From Biomphalaria glabrata (lineage: Eukaryota > Mollusca > Gastropoda > Planorbidae), in assembly GCF_947242115.1 (NCBI RefSeq), contig NC_074716.1, positions 20,218,090-20,282,089 on the forward strand: a stretch of 64,000 nt of DNA. The letters run 5' to 3'. The notes beneath the pieces were generated by a model. The model was not told where the DNA came from and did not search any database. It worked only from the letters and a program-made list of their open reading frames with translations. Both the position numbers and the translations under genes were made by a program. Below are positions 1 through 11,837 of this stretch, in pieces (position 1 is the first letter of the stretch; every line of letters starts with the position of its first letter).

Positions 1-376
1 TTGAGCCTATGAATACAATTTATTTTTATTTCACTATACTATGTTGTTACATTAATTTAGACTGTCATATATTAGAGCATTTCTAGCAATAAACAATAAA
101 GAATAGAATAATTTATTCTAAACCCACCAAAACAAAAATACACTCAAAATGAGTGATTCTTAAAATAAATCCCAGAAAATTAAAAATTGTGGCCACAGAT
201 AGAACTATTTAAATTTGGTAATTCATTTATTAAAACTACAGTGCAACTGATTTTTTCTTTGTTTCAATTTCTTTTTTTCCTTTTTTTTTTTGAGATTTTG
301 ATAAGGAATACCTATAAAATACAACTTTTCTTTCAACAAATTTGTGAAGTAAAATTTATTTCTTTTGATCTGAGAA

Positions 377-380
<4 letters not shown>
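1..380. other. AT-rich non-coding sequence, probably intronic
   Basis: No exon, transposon or repeat is recognised here beyond poly-T and poly-A runs. Since the transporter gene on the minus strand has not yet ended, this stretch is probably part of the intron that follows its third coding exon. Confidence 0.5.

Positions 381-410
<30 letters not shown>
381..410. repeat. (GT)15 microsatellite
   Basis: Thirty bases of uninterrupted GT dinucleotide immediately precede the 87-bp minisatellite array. Short open frames through it (runs of Val-Cys or Thr-His) are artefacts of the dinucleotide. Confidence 0.97.
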
Positions 411-412
<2 letters not shown>

Positions 413-425
413 CTACCTACCAAAG

Positions 426-3383
426 GAGCTCCAGCTGAGTTGTGTTTGCTGAGTGCCTAGAGACACTCTCTTCTCCCATAGGTACACACAAGAGATTGGA
501 CTATAGCCCACTGAGCTCCAGCTGAGTTGTGTTTGCTGAGTGCCTAGAGACACTCTCTTCTCCCATAGGTACACACAAGAGATTGGACTATAGCCCACTG
601 AGCTCCAGCTGAGTTGTGTTTGCTGAGTGCCTAGAGACACTCTCTTCTCCCATAGGTACACACAAGAGATTGGACTATAGCCCACTGAGCTCCAGCTGAG
701 TTGTGTTTGCTGAGTGCCTAGAGACACTCTCTTCTCCCATAGGTACACACAAGAGATTGGACTATAGCCCACTGAGCTCCAGCTGAGTTGTGTTTGCTGA
801 GTGCCTAGAGACACTCTCTTCTCCCATAGGTACACACAAGAGATTGGACTATAGCCCACTGAGCTCCAGCTGAGTTGTGTTTGCTGAGTGCCTAGAGACA
901 CTCTCTTCTCCCATAGGTACACACAAGAGATTGGACTATAGCCCACTGAGCTCCAGCTGAGTTGTGTTTGCTGAGTGCCTAGAGACACTCTCTTCTCCCA
1001 TAGGTACACACAAGAGATTGGACTATAGCCCACTGAGCTCCAGCTGAGTTGTGTTTGCTGAGTGCCTAGAGACACTCTCTTCTCCCATAGGTACACACAA
1101 GAGATTGGACTATAGCCCACTGAGCTCCAGCTGAGTTGTGTTTGCTGAGTGCCTAGAGACACTCTCTTCTCCCATAGGTACACACAAGAGATTGGACTAT
1201 AGCCCACTGAGCTCCAGCTGAGTTGTGTTTGCTGAGTGCCTAGAGACACTCTCTTCTCCCATAGGTACACACAAGAGATTGGACTATAGCCCACTGAGCT
1301 CCAGCTGAGTTGTGTTTGCTGAGTGCCTAGAGACACTCTCTTCTCCCATAGGTACACACAAGAGATTGGACTATAGCCCACTGAGCTCCAGCTGAGTTGT
1401 GTTTGCTGAGTGCCTAGAGACACTCTCTTCTCCCATAGGTACACACAAGAGATTGGACTATAGCCCACTGAGCTCCAGCTGAGTTGTGTTTGCTGAGTGC
1501 CTAGAGACACTCTCTTCTCCCATAGGTACACACAAGAGATTGGACTATAGCCCACTGAGCTCCAGCTGAGTTGTGTTTGCTGAGTGCCTAGAGACACTCT
1601 CTTCTCCCATAGGTACACACAAGAGATTGGACTATAGCCCACTGAGCTCCAGCTGAGTTGTGTTTGCTGAGTGCCTAGAGACACTCTCTTCTCCCATAGG
1701 TACACACAAGAGATTGGACTATAGCCCACTGAGCTCCAGCTGAGTTGTGTTTGCTGAGTGCCTAGAGACACTCTCTTCTCCCATAGGTACACACAAGAGA
1801 TTGGACTATAGCCCACTGAGCTCCAGCTGAGTTGTGTTTGCTGAGTGCCTAGAGACACTCTCTTCTCCCATAGGTACACACAAGAGATTGGACTATAGCC
1901 CACTGAGCTCCAGCTGAGTTGTGTTTGCTGAGTGCCTAGAGACACTCTCTTCTCCCATAGGTACACACAAGAGATTGGACTATAGCCCACTGAGCTCCAG
2001 CTGAGTTGTGTTTGCTGAGTGCCTAGAGACACTCTCTTCTCCCATAGGTACACACAAGAGATTGGACTATAGCCCACTGAGCTCCAGCTGAGTTGTGTTT
2101 GCTGAGTGCCTAGAGACACTCTCTTCTCCCATAGGTACACACAAGAGATTGGACTATAGCCCACTGAGCTCCAGCTGAGTTGTGTTTGCTGAGTGCCTAG
2201 AGACACCCTCTTCTCCCATAGGTACACACAAGAGATTGGACTATAGCCCACTGAGCTCCAGCTGAGTTGTGTTTGCTGAGTGCCTAGAGACACTCTCTTC
2301 TCCCATAGGTACACACAAGAGATTGGACTATAGCCCACTGAGCTCCAGCTGAGTTGTGTTTGCTGAGTGCCTAGAGACACTCTCTTCTCCCATAGGTACA
2401 CACAAGAGATTGGACTATAGCCCACTGAGCTCCAGCTGAGTTGTGTTTGCTGAGTGCCTAGAGACACTCTCTTCTCCCATAGGTACACACAAGAGATTGG
2501 ACTATAGCCCACTGAGCTCCAGCTGAGTTGTGTTTGCTGAGTGCCTAGAGACACTCTCTTCTCCCATAGGTACACACAAGAGATTGGACTATAGCCCACT
2601 GAGCTCCAGCTGAGTTGTGTTTGCTGAGTGCCTAGAGACACTCTCTTCTCCCATAGGTACACACAAGAGATTGGACTATAGCCCACTGAGCTCCAGCTGA
2701 GTTGTGTTTGCTGAGTGCCTAGAGACACTCTCTTCTCCCATAGGTACACACAAGAGATTGGACTATAGCCCACTGAGCTCCAGCTGAGTTGTGTTTGCTG
2801 AGTGCCTAGAGACACCCTCTTCTCCCATAGGTACACACAAGAGATTGGACTATAGCCCACTGAGCTCCAGCTGAGTTGTGTTTGCTGAGTGCCTAGAGAC
2901 ACCCTCTTCTCCCATAGGTACACACAAGAGATTGGACTATAGCCCACTGAGCTCCAGCTGAGTTGTGTTTGCTGAGTGCCTAGAGACACTCTCTTCTCCC
3001 ATAGGTACACACAAGAGATTGGACTATAGCCCACTGAGCTCCAGCTGAGTTGTGTTTGCTGAGTGCCTAGAGACACTCTCTTCTCCCATAGGTACACACA
3101 AGAGATTGGACTATAGCCCACTGAGCTCCAGCTGAGTTGTGTTTGCTGAGTGCCTAGAGACACTCTCTTCTCCCATAGGTACACACAAGAGATTGGACTA
3201 TAGCCCACTGAGCTCCAGCTGAGTTGTGTTTGCTGAGTGCCTAGAGACACTCTCTTCTCCCATAGGTACACACAAGAGATTGGACTATAGCCCACTGAGC
3301 TCCAGCTGAGTTGTGTTTGCTGAGTGCCTAGAGACACTCTCTTCTCCCATAGGTACACACAAGAGATTGGACTATAGCCCACT
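426..3383. repeat. 87-bp minisatellite, 34 copies, nearly identical units
   Basis: An 87-bp unit beginning GAGCTCCAGCTGAG repeats 34 times (2958 bp = 34 x 87) with almost no divergence. The only recurrent difference I see is a T-to-C change in the CTCTCTTCTCCC tract, present in three units near 2205, 2814 and 2903. The array lies downstream of the donor site of transporter exon 3, so it is intronic. Because 87 is a multiple of three, one minus-strand frame stays open for 995 codons (3400 down to 413), giving a 29-residue repeat containing SPISCVYLWEKRVSLGTQQ. The C variant is synonymous in that frame. On the plus strand each unit contains CTCTCTTCTCCCATAG, which resembles a 3' splice site. 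The units are richer in G and C than the flanks. Confidence 0.97.
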
Positions 3384-3470
3384 GAGCATACTATAAGCAT
3401 GAAAGATGTGCTTTACAAAAATAATAAAAATAAAAAACACCCCATAAATAACTGAAATTTGTGAGCTTAC

Positions 3471-5476
3471 CTTATGAGGTGCTTGAACATAGTTGCCATA
3501 AGAGCTGTGCCTATTCCACTTCCAGATACCAAAATCATTTCAGCCAGTTCTCTTTTTTTACGAAAGTATCGTCCCACCATAATATTGGCTGTGACTATGG
3601 TGAGACCAGTGCCTAGAGATAACACCACACAATGGCTAGTATACAGCTGCTCCTGCTGGTCTGAGAAAGCTAGGAAGAGACATCCAAGGGCACATATCAA
3701 ACCACCAATAACAGCAAAGAGTCGAGGAGACTTGCGTCGACAAATGATGGTTACAATGGGTGCTGTGAAGAGTGAAATGGCAATACCTAGACTGCCTAGC
3801 CATGCTGGGGAAAAGAAAATAAAGAAAAACAGATAAAGATCTTCTTTTTAATAAGGTTAAGTTGTTATGTTTTTTATTTTGATTTTTAGATAGCATATAT
3901 GCCATGTAAAGCTAAAAACAAAAATCTCAAATATATTTTTTAGAATTCAGATAATTTAAAGAGCAAAAATGTGTGTTCACTATAGACAAGGGGTGGGCAA
4001 ATTATGTCATGCAGGCCATATGCGGCCCGCTTGAGTGATTTATGCGGTCCACAGACACCTACAGAAATCAGGTGCTCCACTAATTATATATATAAAATGC
4101 ATATATATTAAAAATAGATAATTGTAAATATCTATATAAATTATTAAAACTTCTGATTCTTATCACTTATGAAGAGCTTAAATAAACATTGTCTCTACAT
4201 GCCATTCTAAAACATTGAATGTAAATGAAGATTACTCTTATTAAGATAAGATAATTTTATTGATCCAATCAAATGGAAATTCAGTTTGACTACAATTGAC
4301 AATATCAGCGTAACTACTGTACAATAACAATAACAGTATAGATGAAAAATTCGAACAACATTCACACACAAACACATACGCATTTACAACCAGTGCTTTA
4401 TGAATTTGATCAAACTTATCAGAACTAGGGATCTTTACCACAGGTGGTTCCTATAAGTACTTGAAGATTTGGAAACAAAACATTCCTATGTTTGGTACCA
4501 CGGTAGTATCCGCTGGCTTAGCATGGGCAAGGTATTGAGAAGAATAGGGAATCTCAAGGAAGAAATGTTAATGTTATGGATATTGATTGTGACTTTGTTA
4601 CTAATATTTCTAATGAAGAGTGGAAGACCGTCTTCATGTTTTTCACATTCACTATTGCAATGAAATGCATGTGCATCTTTAAATCTTTTCATACAAAGCT
4701 ATCCCATTTCTCTAAGACTAAGACTAAGACTAAGACTGCTTTATTGATCCTTACGGAAATTTGTTGTGATTACAAGGCAAGCAAGTGAAAACAATTTTGT
4801 CCTTTTCCTTTGCTGAGAATTAAAACTATTTCTAGTGAAATGGTTGAAAAGTACAACACTTATTTGGATTCCTTGAAAGCAAATTTTAAGATGTCTGAGG
4901 ATCTGGAATCAGTTTTCAATGCCCTCAGATTTAGTGCACAAGCTGATTCAGCTCCAGAAGACATACCTCCAAGCAATTATGACCTGAAAAAGATGTTCCA
5001 GTACATTCTTCTGCTGGAGTTTTTTGGGTGCCAGAAGCTGTATTTACACACTTAAAACAGCTTTGCTGTTAAACTTTTACTTTATGAGCCCACATACATG
5101 TGTCAACAAGCATTTATATCTTTTTGAAAATAAGTGTAAGAACTGGAACAGATCATTGCTGACTGACTGTAATTTGAATGCAATCACAAGGATAACAACT
5201 ACTAAGCTAGTTCAGCAGTTCAGGAACATTTTGCATCCAGTTAAATACTTCACATTATAAGTGCAACCGTACATTTGTGGTGAAATGTTGTTGATATAAA
5301 AAGACAATAACATTTTTATTTTAGATATTCGTAAAATTAGTTTCAGAAATTTCTAACTCTTTAATTCAACAACTGGGAGTGTAAAAAAATTAAATGTAAA
5401 TGTAGAAAATAGTATAAATTAGAATTAAAAGACATTATACACAGTTAGCTAGCATATATTTCTACGGTCTAAGTGC

Positions 5477-5542
<66 letters not shown>

Positions 5543-6501
5543 TAATCATATTTTTAAAAGTTTTGTATGTTTCAAAGTAATTTCTGAAAGTATTATTTTA
5601 AAAGTAAAATATATGAGTCAAGATATTTTATAATATGATTCCATTAAAAGATTAAAAAAAAAAAAAAGAAATCCTTTTATTATTTTTTTTTAAAATATTT
5701 TGCCCTTAGCAACGTATGTTTACTCTTCATTACTCTATTTTTTTTTTCATACTTCCCTTACCAATAGTTCTATAAGCCATCATCAGCTATGAAATATTAC
5801 ATAAACTTTACCTGTTGATAGGTCAGTGATGGTAAATTTTTTCTTTATCTCTAGAAAGAGGGTGCCATAAGCCAGGTGAAATCCATTGCACATCATATGG
5901 ACAAGAGTAGCAGCCCCAAGTACTATCCATCCCCAGCCTCCATCAGGGTAGAAGTCCCCCAAGTCAACAAGGCTAACAGGTTTCACATCCTGATCAAACA
6001 AGCACATAGTGAAGTTAGTAATATCTGACATGTTCAAGTCAAGTATGAATTGGACATTTTATAAACCAGGTCAACAGTGATAATCATTTGTAAAATTAAT
6101 GTGAAATTAATTTTCTCAAAAAGTTTATCATGCTCTTAATATTAAACATGTTTTTCTGAGTTATATATATAGTTTGATTTACATTAATTAATATTGCTAA
6201 GATTGGTAAGAGAAATTCTTTAAATAAAACTAAAACTTTTAGTGATTTCTATTTAATAGCTAAAACACCTCACCTGTAAACAGAGTGCTTCTCTTTTCCG
6301 TATGCTTGCTGCATTGTCAATAATGACAGGAAGTGCACCTGCCACACATGAGACCGGTGACTGTCCACCTGTAGTAGACCCAATCTCTAAGTTCATACTC
6401 TGGCAGCTTTCATCACTGGATGCTCTCTTGAGAGGATGCTGCTCCGATTGAGCACCAGGATCTGGAGAACTTTTATTACTGATGGGGCTAGGTGAGGGCA
6501 T
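3471..6501 (-). CDS. Monocarboxylate transporter-like protein (SLC16 / MCT family, MFS), 5' three coding exons
   Basis: Three coding exons join with consistent phases: 6501-6274 (76 codons, ends CAG then GTGAGG), 5989-5812 (178 nt, ends phase 1) and 3804-3471 (334 nt, donor GTAAGC), about 246 residues. Exon 1 encodes a hydrophilic Ser/Pro-rich N-terminus starting MPSPSPISNKSS. Exon 2 carries DGGWGWIVLG, the hallmark at the start of TM1 in SLC16 proteins. Exon 3 supplies about four more hydrophobic segments and a loop with RYFRKKRELAEMILVSGSGIGT, matching the MCT TM4-TM5 region. Family members are plasma-membrane transporters of monocarboxylates or related solutes, with 12 TM helices and roughly 430-550 residues, so about half the protein is missing beyond the left edge. 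Substrate cannot be told from this part. The frame stays open up to 6606 upstream of the chosen ATG (stop at 6607-6609), so up to 35 extra N-terminal residues are possible. The second intron holds transposon remnants and an (AT)n tract. Confidence 0.9.
4230..4440 (-). mobile_element. Short LINE 3' end, minus orientation
   Basis: The sequence begins TTAAGATAAGATAATTTTATTGATCC, which read on the minus strand is a 3' tail ending in ATAAGATAA-like repeats, as seen on other LINE fragments in this window. The remainder to about 4440 is non-coding 3' sequence. It interrupts the hAT remnant. The 5' limit is uncertain. Confidence 0.4.
4715..4787 (-). mobile_element. LINE 3' end with AGTCTT-repeat tail
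   Basis: (CTAAGA)n followed by CTGCTTTATTGATCCTTACG and AAATTTGTTGTGATTACAAGG is the reverse complement of the 3' end of the LINE at 46000-46375 in this same window. It is a very short 5'-truncated copy inserted into the hAT remnant. Confidence 0.75.
5477..5537. repeat. (AT)n microsatellite
   Basis: About 60 bases of AT dinucleotide within intron 2 of the transporter gene. Confidence 0.95.
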
Positions 6502-6724
6502 GGCTGCCCTTTGCGAGGTAACATCCCCGCATTCAACGCACGTGGCGTCGAAGATTTTACACTCGTTGTGCGTTGTGACCTTCGTGGTGCTAGTAAGAGT
6601 ATGGCATCATTGACACAACACGCTGGTAAGATCTGGATAACTTGTAAGATGCAGTAATATATATATATCAAATGTTCCAGTCAATTTGTTGTAGAAAAAA
6701 AATAATTTTTAAGTTACTGTTTAT

Positions 6725-6850
6725 AGTAGTCAGATGAATCCACTAATTAAATGATTAAGAATTAATTTCATCAGCCAGAGGAATCCACTTATTGAATAAT
6801 AAAAACTAATTTCATCTGTCAGATAAATCCAATCAATGATGATTATTAAT
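6725..6850. repeat. Degenerate tandem repeat, about 45-60 bp unit
   Basis: The block CAGATGAATCCACTAATT...AATTTCAT is repeated almost three times with substitutions (near 6732, 6772 and 6823). It lies upstream of the first recognised transporter exon. Confidence 0.6.
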
Positions 6851-7309
6851 CAATTTTTTTTACAATTCTTATATTAACTCACTCTGTATCTTTTGTGTTT
6901 AGATTCTCTCAATCAATTTTTATGGTTGAAACTGAAATATTATTGATATTTTACAGGTTTGAAGCCACAAGTAAATCAGTGTCCCCTTCAAAACAAGAAA
7001 ATACAAAACTTATTTAAATTATTTATAGTTATAATTTCAAAAATACAAACTAAATTTTGTCAAAAAAATTGAAGTGAACCATGTAACATAAAGAGAATAC
7101 ATCGAACTTACAAAATTCAAGTGTCCTTTCAAAAGAGAAGATAGCAGACTAAAAACTCAAAATATATACTGGTAAGAGTAATAATAAATAAAAAGTTATG
7201 AAACTCCCATATTGATGAAATTGTTTAAAAATCTAAAAAAAGCTAATATATGTTTACACTAACTACAGATTAAACAAAATTATAAATCTAAAATGCTATT
7301 TAACTTTAG

Positions 7310-7800
7310 TCAGGCCAATATTAGAATAAGCATACTCAGTTTGGGATCCCTCAACTCAATAAAACATAAAGAAATTAAAACAGACCCAAAATAGAGCTAA
7401 GAGTTTTATAACAAACGAATATTCTCATTATATTAGAATAACACCATTAGTATCATCACAAAATTTAGTGACACTTCAGTACAGAAGAATAAAAAGTAAA
7501 GTAGCAATACCGGTTATACATAAAACACTGAACCATAATTTACATATAGAAAAACAAAACCTAATAAAATACTCAGAAAGACTAAAGATAAAGGCACATT
7601 TCTTATTTCATATGATAGGACAAATTTGAACATGTATGTGTTTCTTCTTCCCTAGTGCCAATAGAGCATGGAATAGGATGCCTGAATCAGCCAGGAAAAC
7701 CAATGCATAACATGCATGATTAGTTTGACACATGAAATGCATAGTATGTAATTGTATTCTCTTTTAAAGTAAAATCTGTACACACAATTAATAAGATAAA
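7310..7800 (+). mobile_element. 5'-truncated CR1/Jockey-like LINE, decayed
   Basis: The sequence from AGTCAGGCCAATATTAGAATA through AACTCAATAAAACATAAAG to the 3' part with GCCAGGAAAACCAATGCATAA aligns by eye with the LINE copies at 15826-16275 and 50082-50510, but starts further 5' and is much more diverged, with several broken frames. It encodes the C-terminal tail of a reverse transcriptase protein. It ends near a TAATAAGATAAAAT tail. Divergence suggests it is the oldest of the copies. Confidence 0.75.
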
Positions 7801-10340
7801 ATTTGTTTTAGTTTGTTATTACTCTTAATCATTAGCATTTTTTCTGGGTGGAAAGACATGTTCCAACTTGATTGACATTTATTTAATTCTTTTAATTCTC
7901 TTACATTATCTTGTGTGTTTTTTTTATCTACATATTATGCAATCATCTGCAAAAAGTCTCATTTGACAAAGGCGTTGTCATTAATTGTAGTAGTACTAAT
8001 AAAGAAACAATTAATAAATACTCTTATTCTGAATAAAAAAGTTGACAAAAAATAAAAAATTCTGTGTCTTGAGACAAAAAGAATAACATTGTGGATTCAA
8101 ATGTCCTCTAGTGAACTATTTGAAGACATTGTGTCACAAAGTAGAAGTGAAATGTAAACTTACTTAAGTCATCACTGTATTGTCTAACTGGCCCCCTCCT
8201 GTTCCTCAAAGATAGGCTTACTTAAGATTAAGATATTTTTGAACAGTGTGTGCAAGAAGCTTTTGGAATGATGTAACAATAGGAATTTAGGGAATCTACA
8301 GGCCAGTACAGATTGCACAGAGTGACCTTTCTGTAAAAATGTGGGTGGAAAAAATGTTTTTTTTTAATGCAAAAGCTATGAGTATTTTTTTTAAAGAATA
8401 GACCTTAGCTAGTTAAATTATCTGAAGAAGCTTTTCTTTGGTAAAGTTTGTTTTGTGGAAGATGACATGAATTTTAGCAATGACTCTGGTTGAGGGTATG
8501 CTTTTAAGAACATGATGGATTACCACGTAAAGGTGGGCTTGAAGAAAGGAAGATGATAAATGAGACAACTATAATAGAGACATGAGGAGACCTAAATGGT
8601 GACAGCAAGTAGGGTTCAGTCAAGTTCAGTGTGTTCAAACTAGAAGGGATAATCTGATAACTTAAAATTCTAGTCTGGATCTTATTATTTTGGATTTAAC
8701 CTTATTGCATACAGGAAATATGGAAGTTAAAAAAAAAAAAATAATAATAATAATTCTTGTTGAAATAAACAATTAGGCCTAAATAGATCTAGAAATGATA
8801 AAAGTAATAAAAATCAATATTTGCATGCCTACTTAAGGAGTTATATTATTCCTGGTGTGAAAAAAGAAAGTTACTGGCACTTTTAATTTACAAACATGAC
8901 CAGAATTTAAATTGCAGTAATTGGTACCGTATGTATAGTCTATATTGATATATTTAGATCATTTCATAGTATATTTATAAGCTTTGTCTCCCCTGAATAT
9001 TCTGTGTTAGTTTCACATACACACATTCCTAGACGTTCTGTGGGCTAACTTCCAACACATTGAATCCTTTTCCTGTCTAACATCAATCCGCATAGGCCTA
9101 CATTATTTTTGTTTACATAGATCTAATAGTCTACTTCCCTGTATGTGTGTTAACATGACTTTAGACTCATTAGGCCTAAATATGTTTAATTATTAAACAA
9201 ACAAACAAAAAAAAAAACACGCCCTGCGCCTATGACGTTTGAACAATAAAATGAACTGCATTTTGATGCAAGGTCATGTAGGCCTATCATTTCACTTGTC
9301 TGACGAAAATAACTGTAGGTAGCATATAGATCTAATGCTACACTGTTGCTACACCTGATACCATTTTTCCATGTCGCCAAGTACGGCACCACACCAATGT
9401 TTTGACCCGTAGTTTCCTACTCTTAAAATAGACACAAATAGATCTGTTCCGAAGGGTGAGTCCATAATCGATTTTACTAAACTATGATAATCGTTCCATT
9501 GAGACGCCAAGACCACAATAATATCAATGTGGTGAAAATGTCGAGGCAACATTGCCTATAATGACTAAAGCAGATCGCAATTAGTCTACTTAAGACAACC
9601 ACCTCAGCATCTGTGATCGAGACAATTTCGTTACAACTGGTCCGCGATCAGCTCACTACAGTTGTGATGGAATACACATCTTTACAACACGAAGTACAGG
9701 AAGAGCTTGTGTATGACCCTTGTTGAGAATGAGCACATCTTACAAACCTCTATCTTGGTAGATATCCCAATGGTAGAAACTCTCGCTAGTGATCAAAGGT
9801 AGAAAAGAAGTAGTTCAGTGTTTGTTTTTTTAAAAACAACAGCCAGTAGAACAGAAAAGATTACTCCGATGACACTAAAAAAAAATATTTAGAGCGAACA
9901 ACAAGTGCTAGCGCCTTCACATCAGTTGCTTCGCAGCGACTCGGTTGCCTCGCATGAGTTCGATCGCCGTCCGCTAGTCGACACATATCATTTTGTGCGT
10001 AACGGCGGGTCGCTAGCATCGTTCCTTCTCGCTTACTCCTCGCACTCTCCTTTCTAAGCTTAATTCTTTGTTCTTGGTTTTTATCCAGGCGTTTTCTTAC
10101 GAGACACCGGGAGTCAGTCTTTCAAACCACATTTAGACTTGGCTCTAGTTGTGTTCTTTCCTTCTACCCTTTCAGTAAGCCTACTTAACGTATAGATCTA
10201 GATACCTTTAGGCGCCCTTAGCATAGGCCTATTAGATATGAATAAAGCTATACGAGTGTAATGAGAAAGATAATATTCAAGACAGAGTGAGTCTGCTCTG
10301 TTAAGTGTTGAGGTTCTATTTCCATCCATGATAAAGAAAT
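7801..10340. other. Unannotated stretch; no gene recognised
   Basis: This is AT-rich sequence with a poly-A tract at about 8730-8750 and 9200-9216. A minus-strand open frame at 9552-9349 (67 codons, beginning MLPRHFHHIDIIVVLASQW) has no recognised relatives and no clear splice context. A pocket at about 9895-10060 is visibly richer in CG dinucleotides than its surroundings. It lies upstream of the minus-strand transporter gene and could hold its promoter or a non-coding first exon, but I cannot support a start site. Confidence 0.4.
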
Positions 10341-10347
10341 CCTGCAA

Positions 10348-10660
10348 CACTTGGTCATAGAGTGTGTTTTATAAGGACACACAAGTCCTACACTTGGTCA
10401 TAGAGTAAGTTGTTAGAATACACAGGTCTATAAAGTAGGCTACCACATTTGGTTATGGAGTGTTTTAAGAACACATAAGTCTATGGACATTTGGTCAGAG
10501 TGTGTTTTGAGAACACATAAATCTATGGACATTTGGTCATAGAGTGTGTTTTGAGAACACATAAGTCTATGGACATTTGGTCATAGAGTGTGTTTTGAGA
10601 CCACACAAGTCTCTGTACAACACTTGGTCGTAAAGTGTATTGTTAGGACACACAAGCAAA
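10348..10660. repeat. 44-bp minisatellite, about 7 degenerate copies
   Basis: Units of the form ATTTGGTCATAGAGTGTGTT with TTGAGAACACATAAGTCTATGGAC repeat about seven times with variable length. The outer units are more diverged than the three central ones. Confidence 0.85.
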
Positions 10661-11039
10661 CACTAGGCCTATATGTTATTTGGGAAACAAATTAGTGCAG
10701 TTTTCATGGCATATGTATAAATAGTACATCGCTATCCTTTGAATGTATCGGTAAAATGGTTACACTTGTACTAGCATTATTTCATTTGAGTTGGACAATT
10801 GTTTTTTGTTACCCAAAGAATCTCACCTCGCACCCTCTGCCCTATATAAATGAAACAATGTATATATGCATGTCTGTGCGCGCGTGTAAGTTCTTTATAA
10901 GTAAAAAGTAAAGAGAATAATAAAGTAGATCAAACTAAGATGCTACATCACTTTGTATTTTATGTCATGGGCAGGTGATCACATCGTGTCAAGCACGTTA
11001 ATACCAGATACTTTCATCTCATTGTTATAGATGACCAAA

Positions 11040-11835
11040 AATTAGCAAATATCAAAAATATCTCTATGGGAAGCACTATATCAGCAAACGCCAACCTAGA
11101 TGATGAGATAGACCTCCGTGTTGCTCGTGCCAGTGATGCTCTTGGCAGACTTCAAGGACAAGTGTGGCAACAGAGAGGACTAAGCATATCCACAAAACTG
11201 AAAGTCTACAGTGCTGTAGTCCTCCCGTCACTCAGAGTCCTGGGCCCTGTATTCCCGCCACATCAAAAAGTTAAACTCCTTTCACCTACGCTGTCTAAGG
11301 AGTAGCCATAAGGTGCGTTGGTCCGACCACATACCAGACACAGAAATCTTAGAGCTGTCCATTGTCCAACATGAACAGTATCAATGCGATAGTGAAAAGG
11401 TCCCAACTTCGATGGGCGAGACATGTAGTCCGTATGCCAAACAATCGCCTTCCCAAACGACTTCTGTACGGGGAGTTATGTGCAGGAAAGCGCTCACAGG
11501 GAGGTCAATACAAACGCTATAAAGACACTCTCAAGAGCCCCTTCAAGGAATGCGATATCGACTATCATAACTGGGAAGCACTAACTCTTGATCGCCTCTC
11601 ATGGCGTGAAGCTTAGTCTCGGAGTCTCGAGATTTCAAGCAAGAAGAGTTGCCAGGGTGAAAGAGCGCCGAACAAACAAAAAGCTGAGAGAAGAAGCAGG
11701 TCTATCTGCAACTGACCAAATATACTCATGCCACGTATGCGGCTGGCTTTTTAAAGCGAGAATTGGACTTTACAGTCATCTTCAAGTCCATAGGAAATGA
11801 GAAATGTGATTATCTTCGATCACGAAGGAGGAGCT
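11040..11835 (+). mobile_element. 5'-truncated non-LTR retrotransposon (RT C-terminal region plus zinc finger)
   Basis: Successive frames encode the part downstream of the reverse transcriptase catalytic core. They include GSTISANANLDDEIDLRVAR near 11066, SQLRWARHVVRMPNNRLPKR near 11400-11455, and a C-terminal finger CHVCGWLFKARIGLYSHLQVH at about 11730-11790. The order matches the intact version at 42568-44838 (LGSTIVSN, RLRWLGHVTRMPDGRIPK, CTNCGKVCRSRIGLISH). At least two frame changes break it. The copy lacks the endonuclease and the RT palm domain. Confidence 0.88.
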
Positions 11836-11837
11836 AT

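Larger units (their letters stand above)
3987..5340 (+). mobile_element. hAT DNA transposon remnant, interrupted by LINE 3' ends
   Basis: CAAGGGGTGGGCAAATTATG near 3987 followed by GCGGCCCGC resembles a hAT terminal repeat. Downstream, a decayed plus-strand frame includes SIRWLSMGKVLRR near 4505-4550, corresponding to the RWLSRGKVL block of hAT transposases. A second piece at about 4810-5040 has MVEKYNTYLDSLKANF and may be the downstream part of the same transposase. I could not find the right terminal repeat or a target duplication, so the right limit is approximate. It lies in intron 2 of the transporter gene. Confidence 0.6.

Noticed and set aside
413-3400. A 995-codon minus-strand open frame as a real repeat-protein gene
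   Set aside because: It coincides with the 34-copy minisatellite, whose unit is a multiple of three bases, so length is no evidence of coding. Read-through from transporter exon 3 meets a TAA right after the donor (AGG TAA), and no splice acceptor leading into the frame was identified.
9349-9552. A 67-codon minus-strand frame as a small gene or transporter exon
   Set aside because: No recognised domain, no convincing acceptor or donor at its edges and no repeat of it elsewhere in the window.
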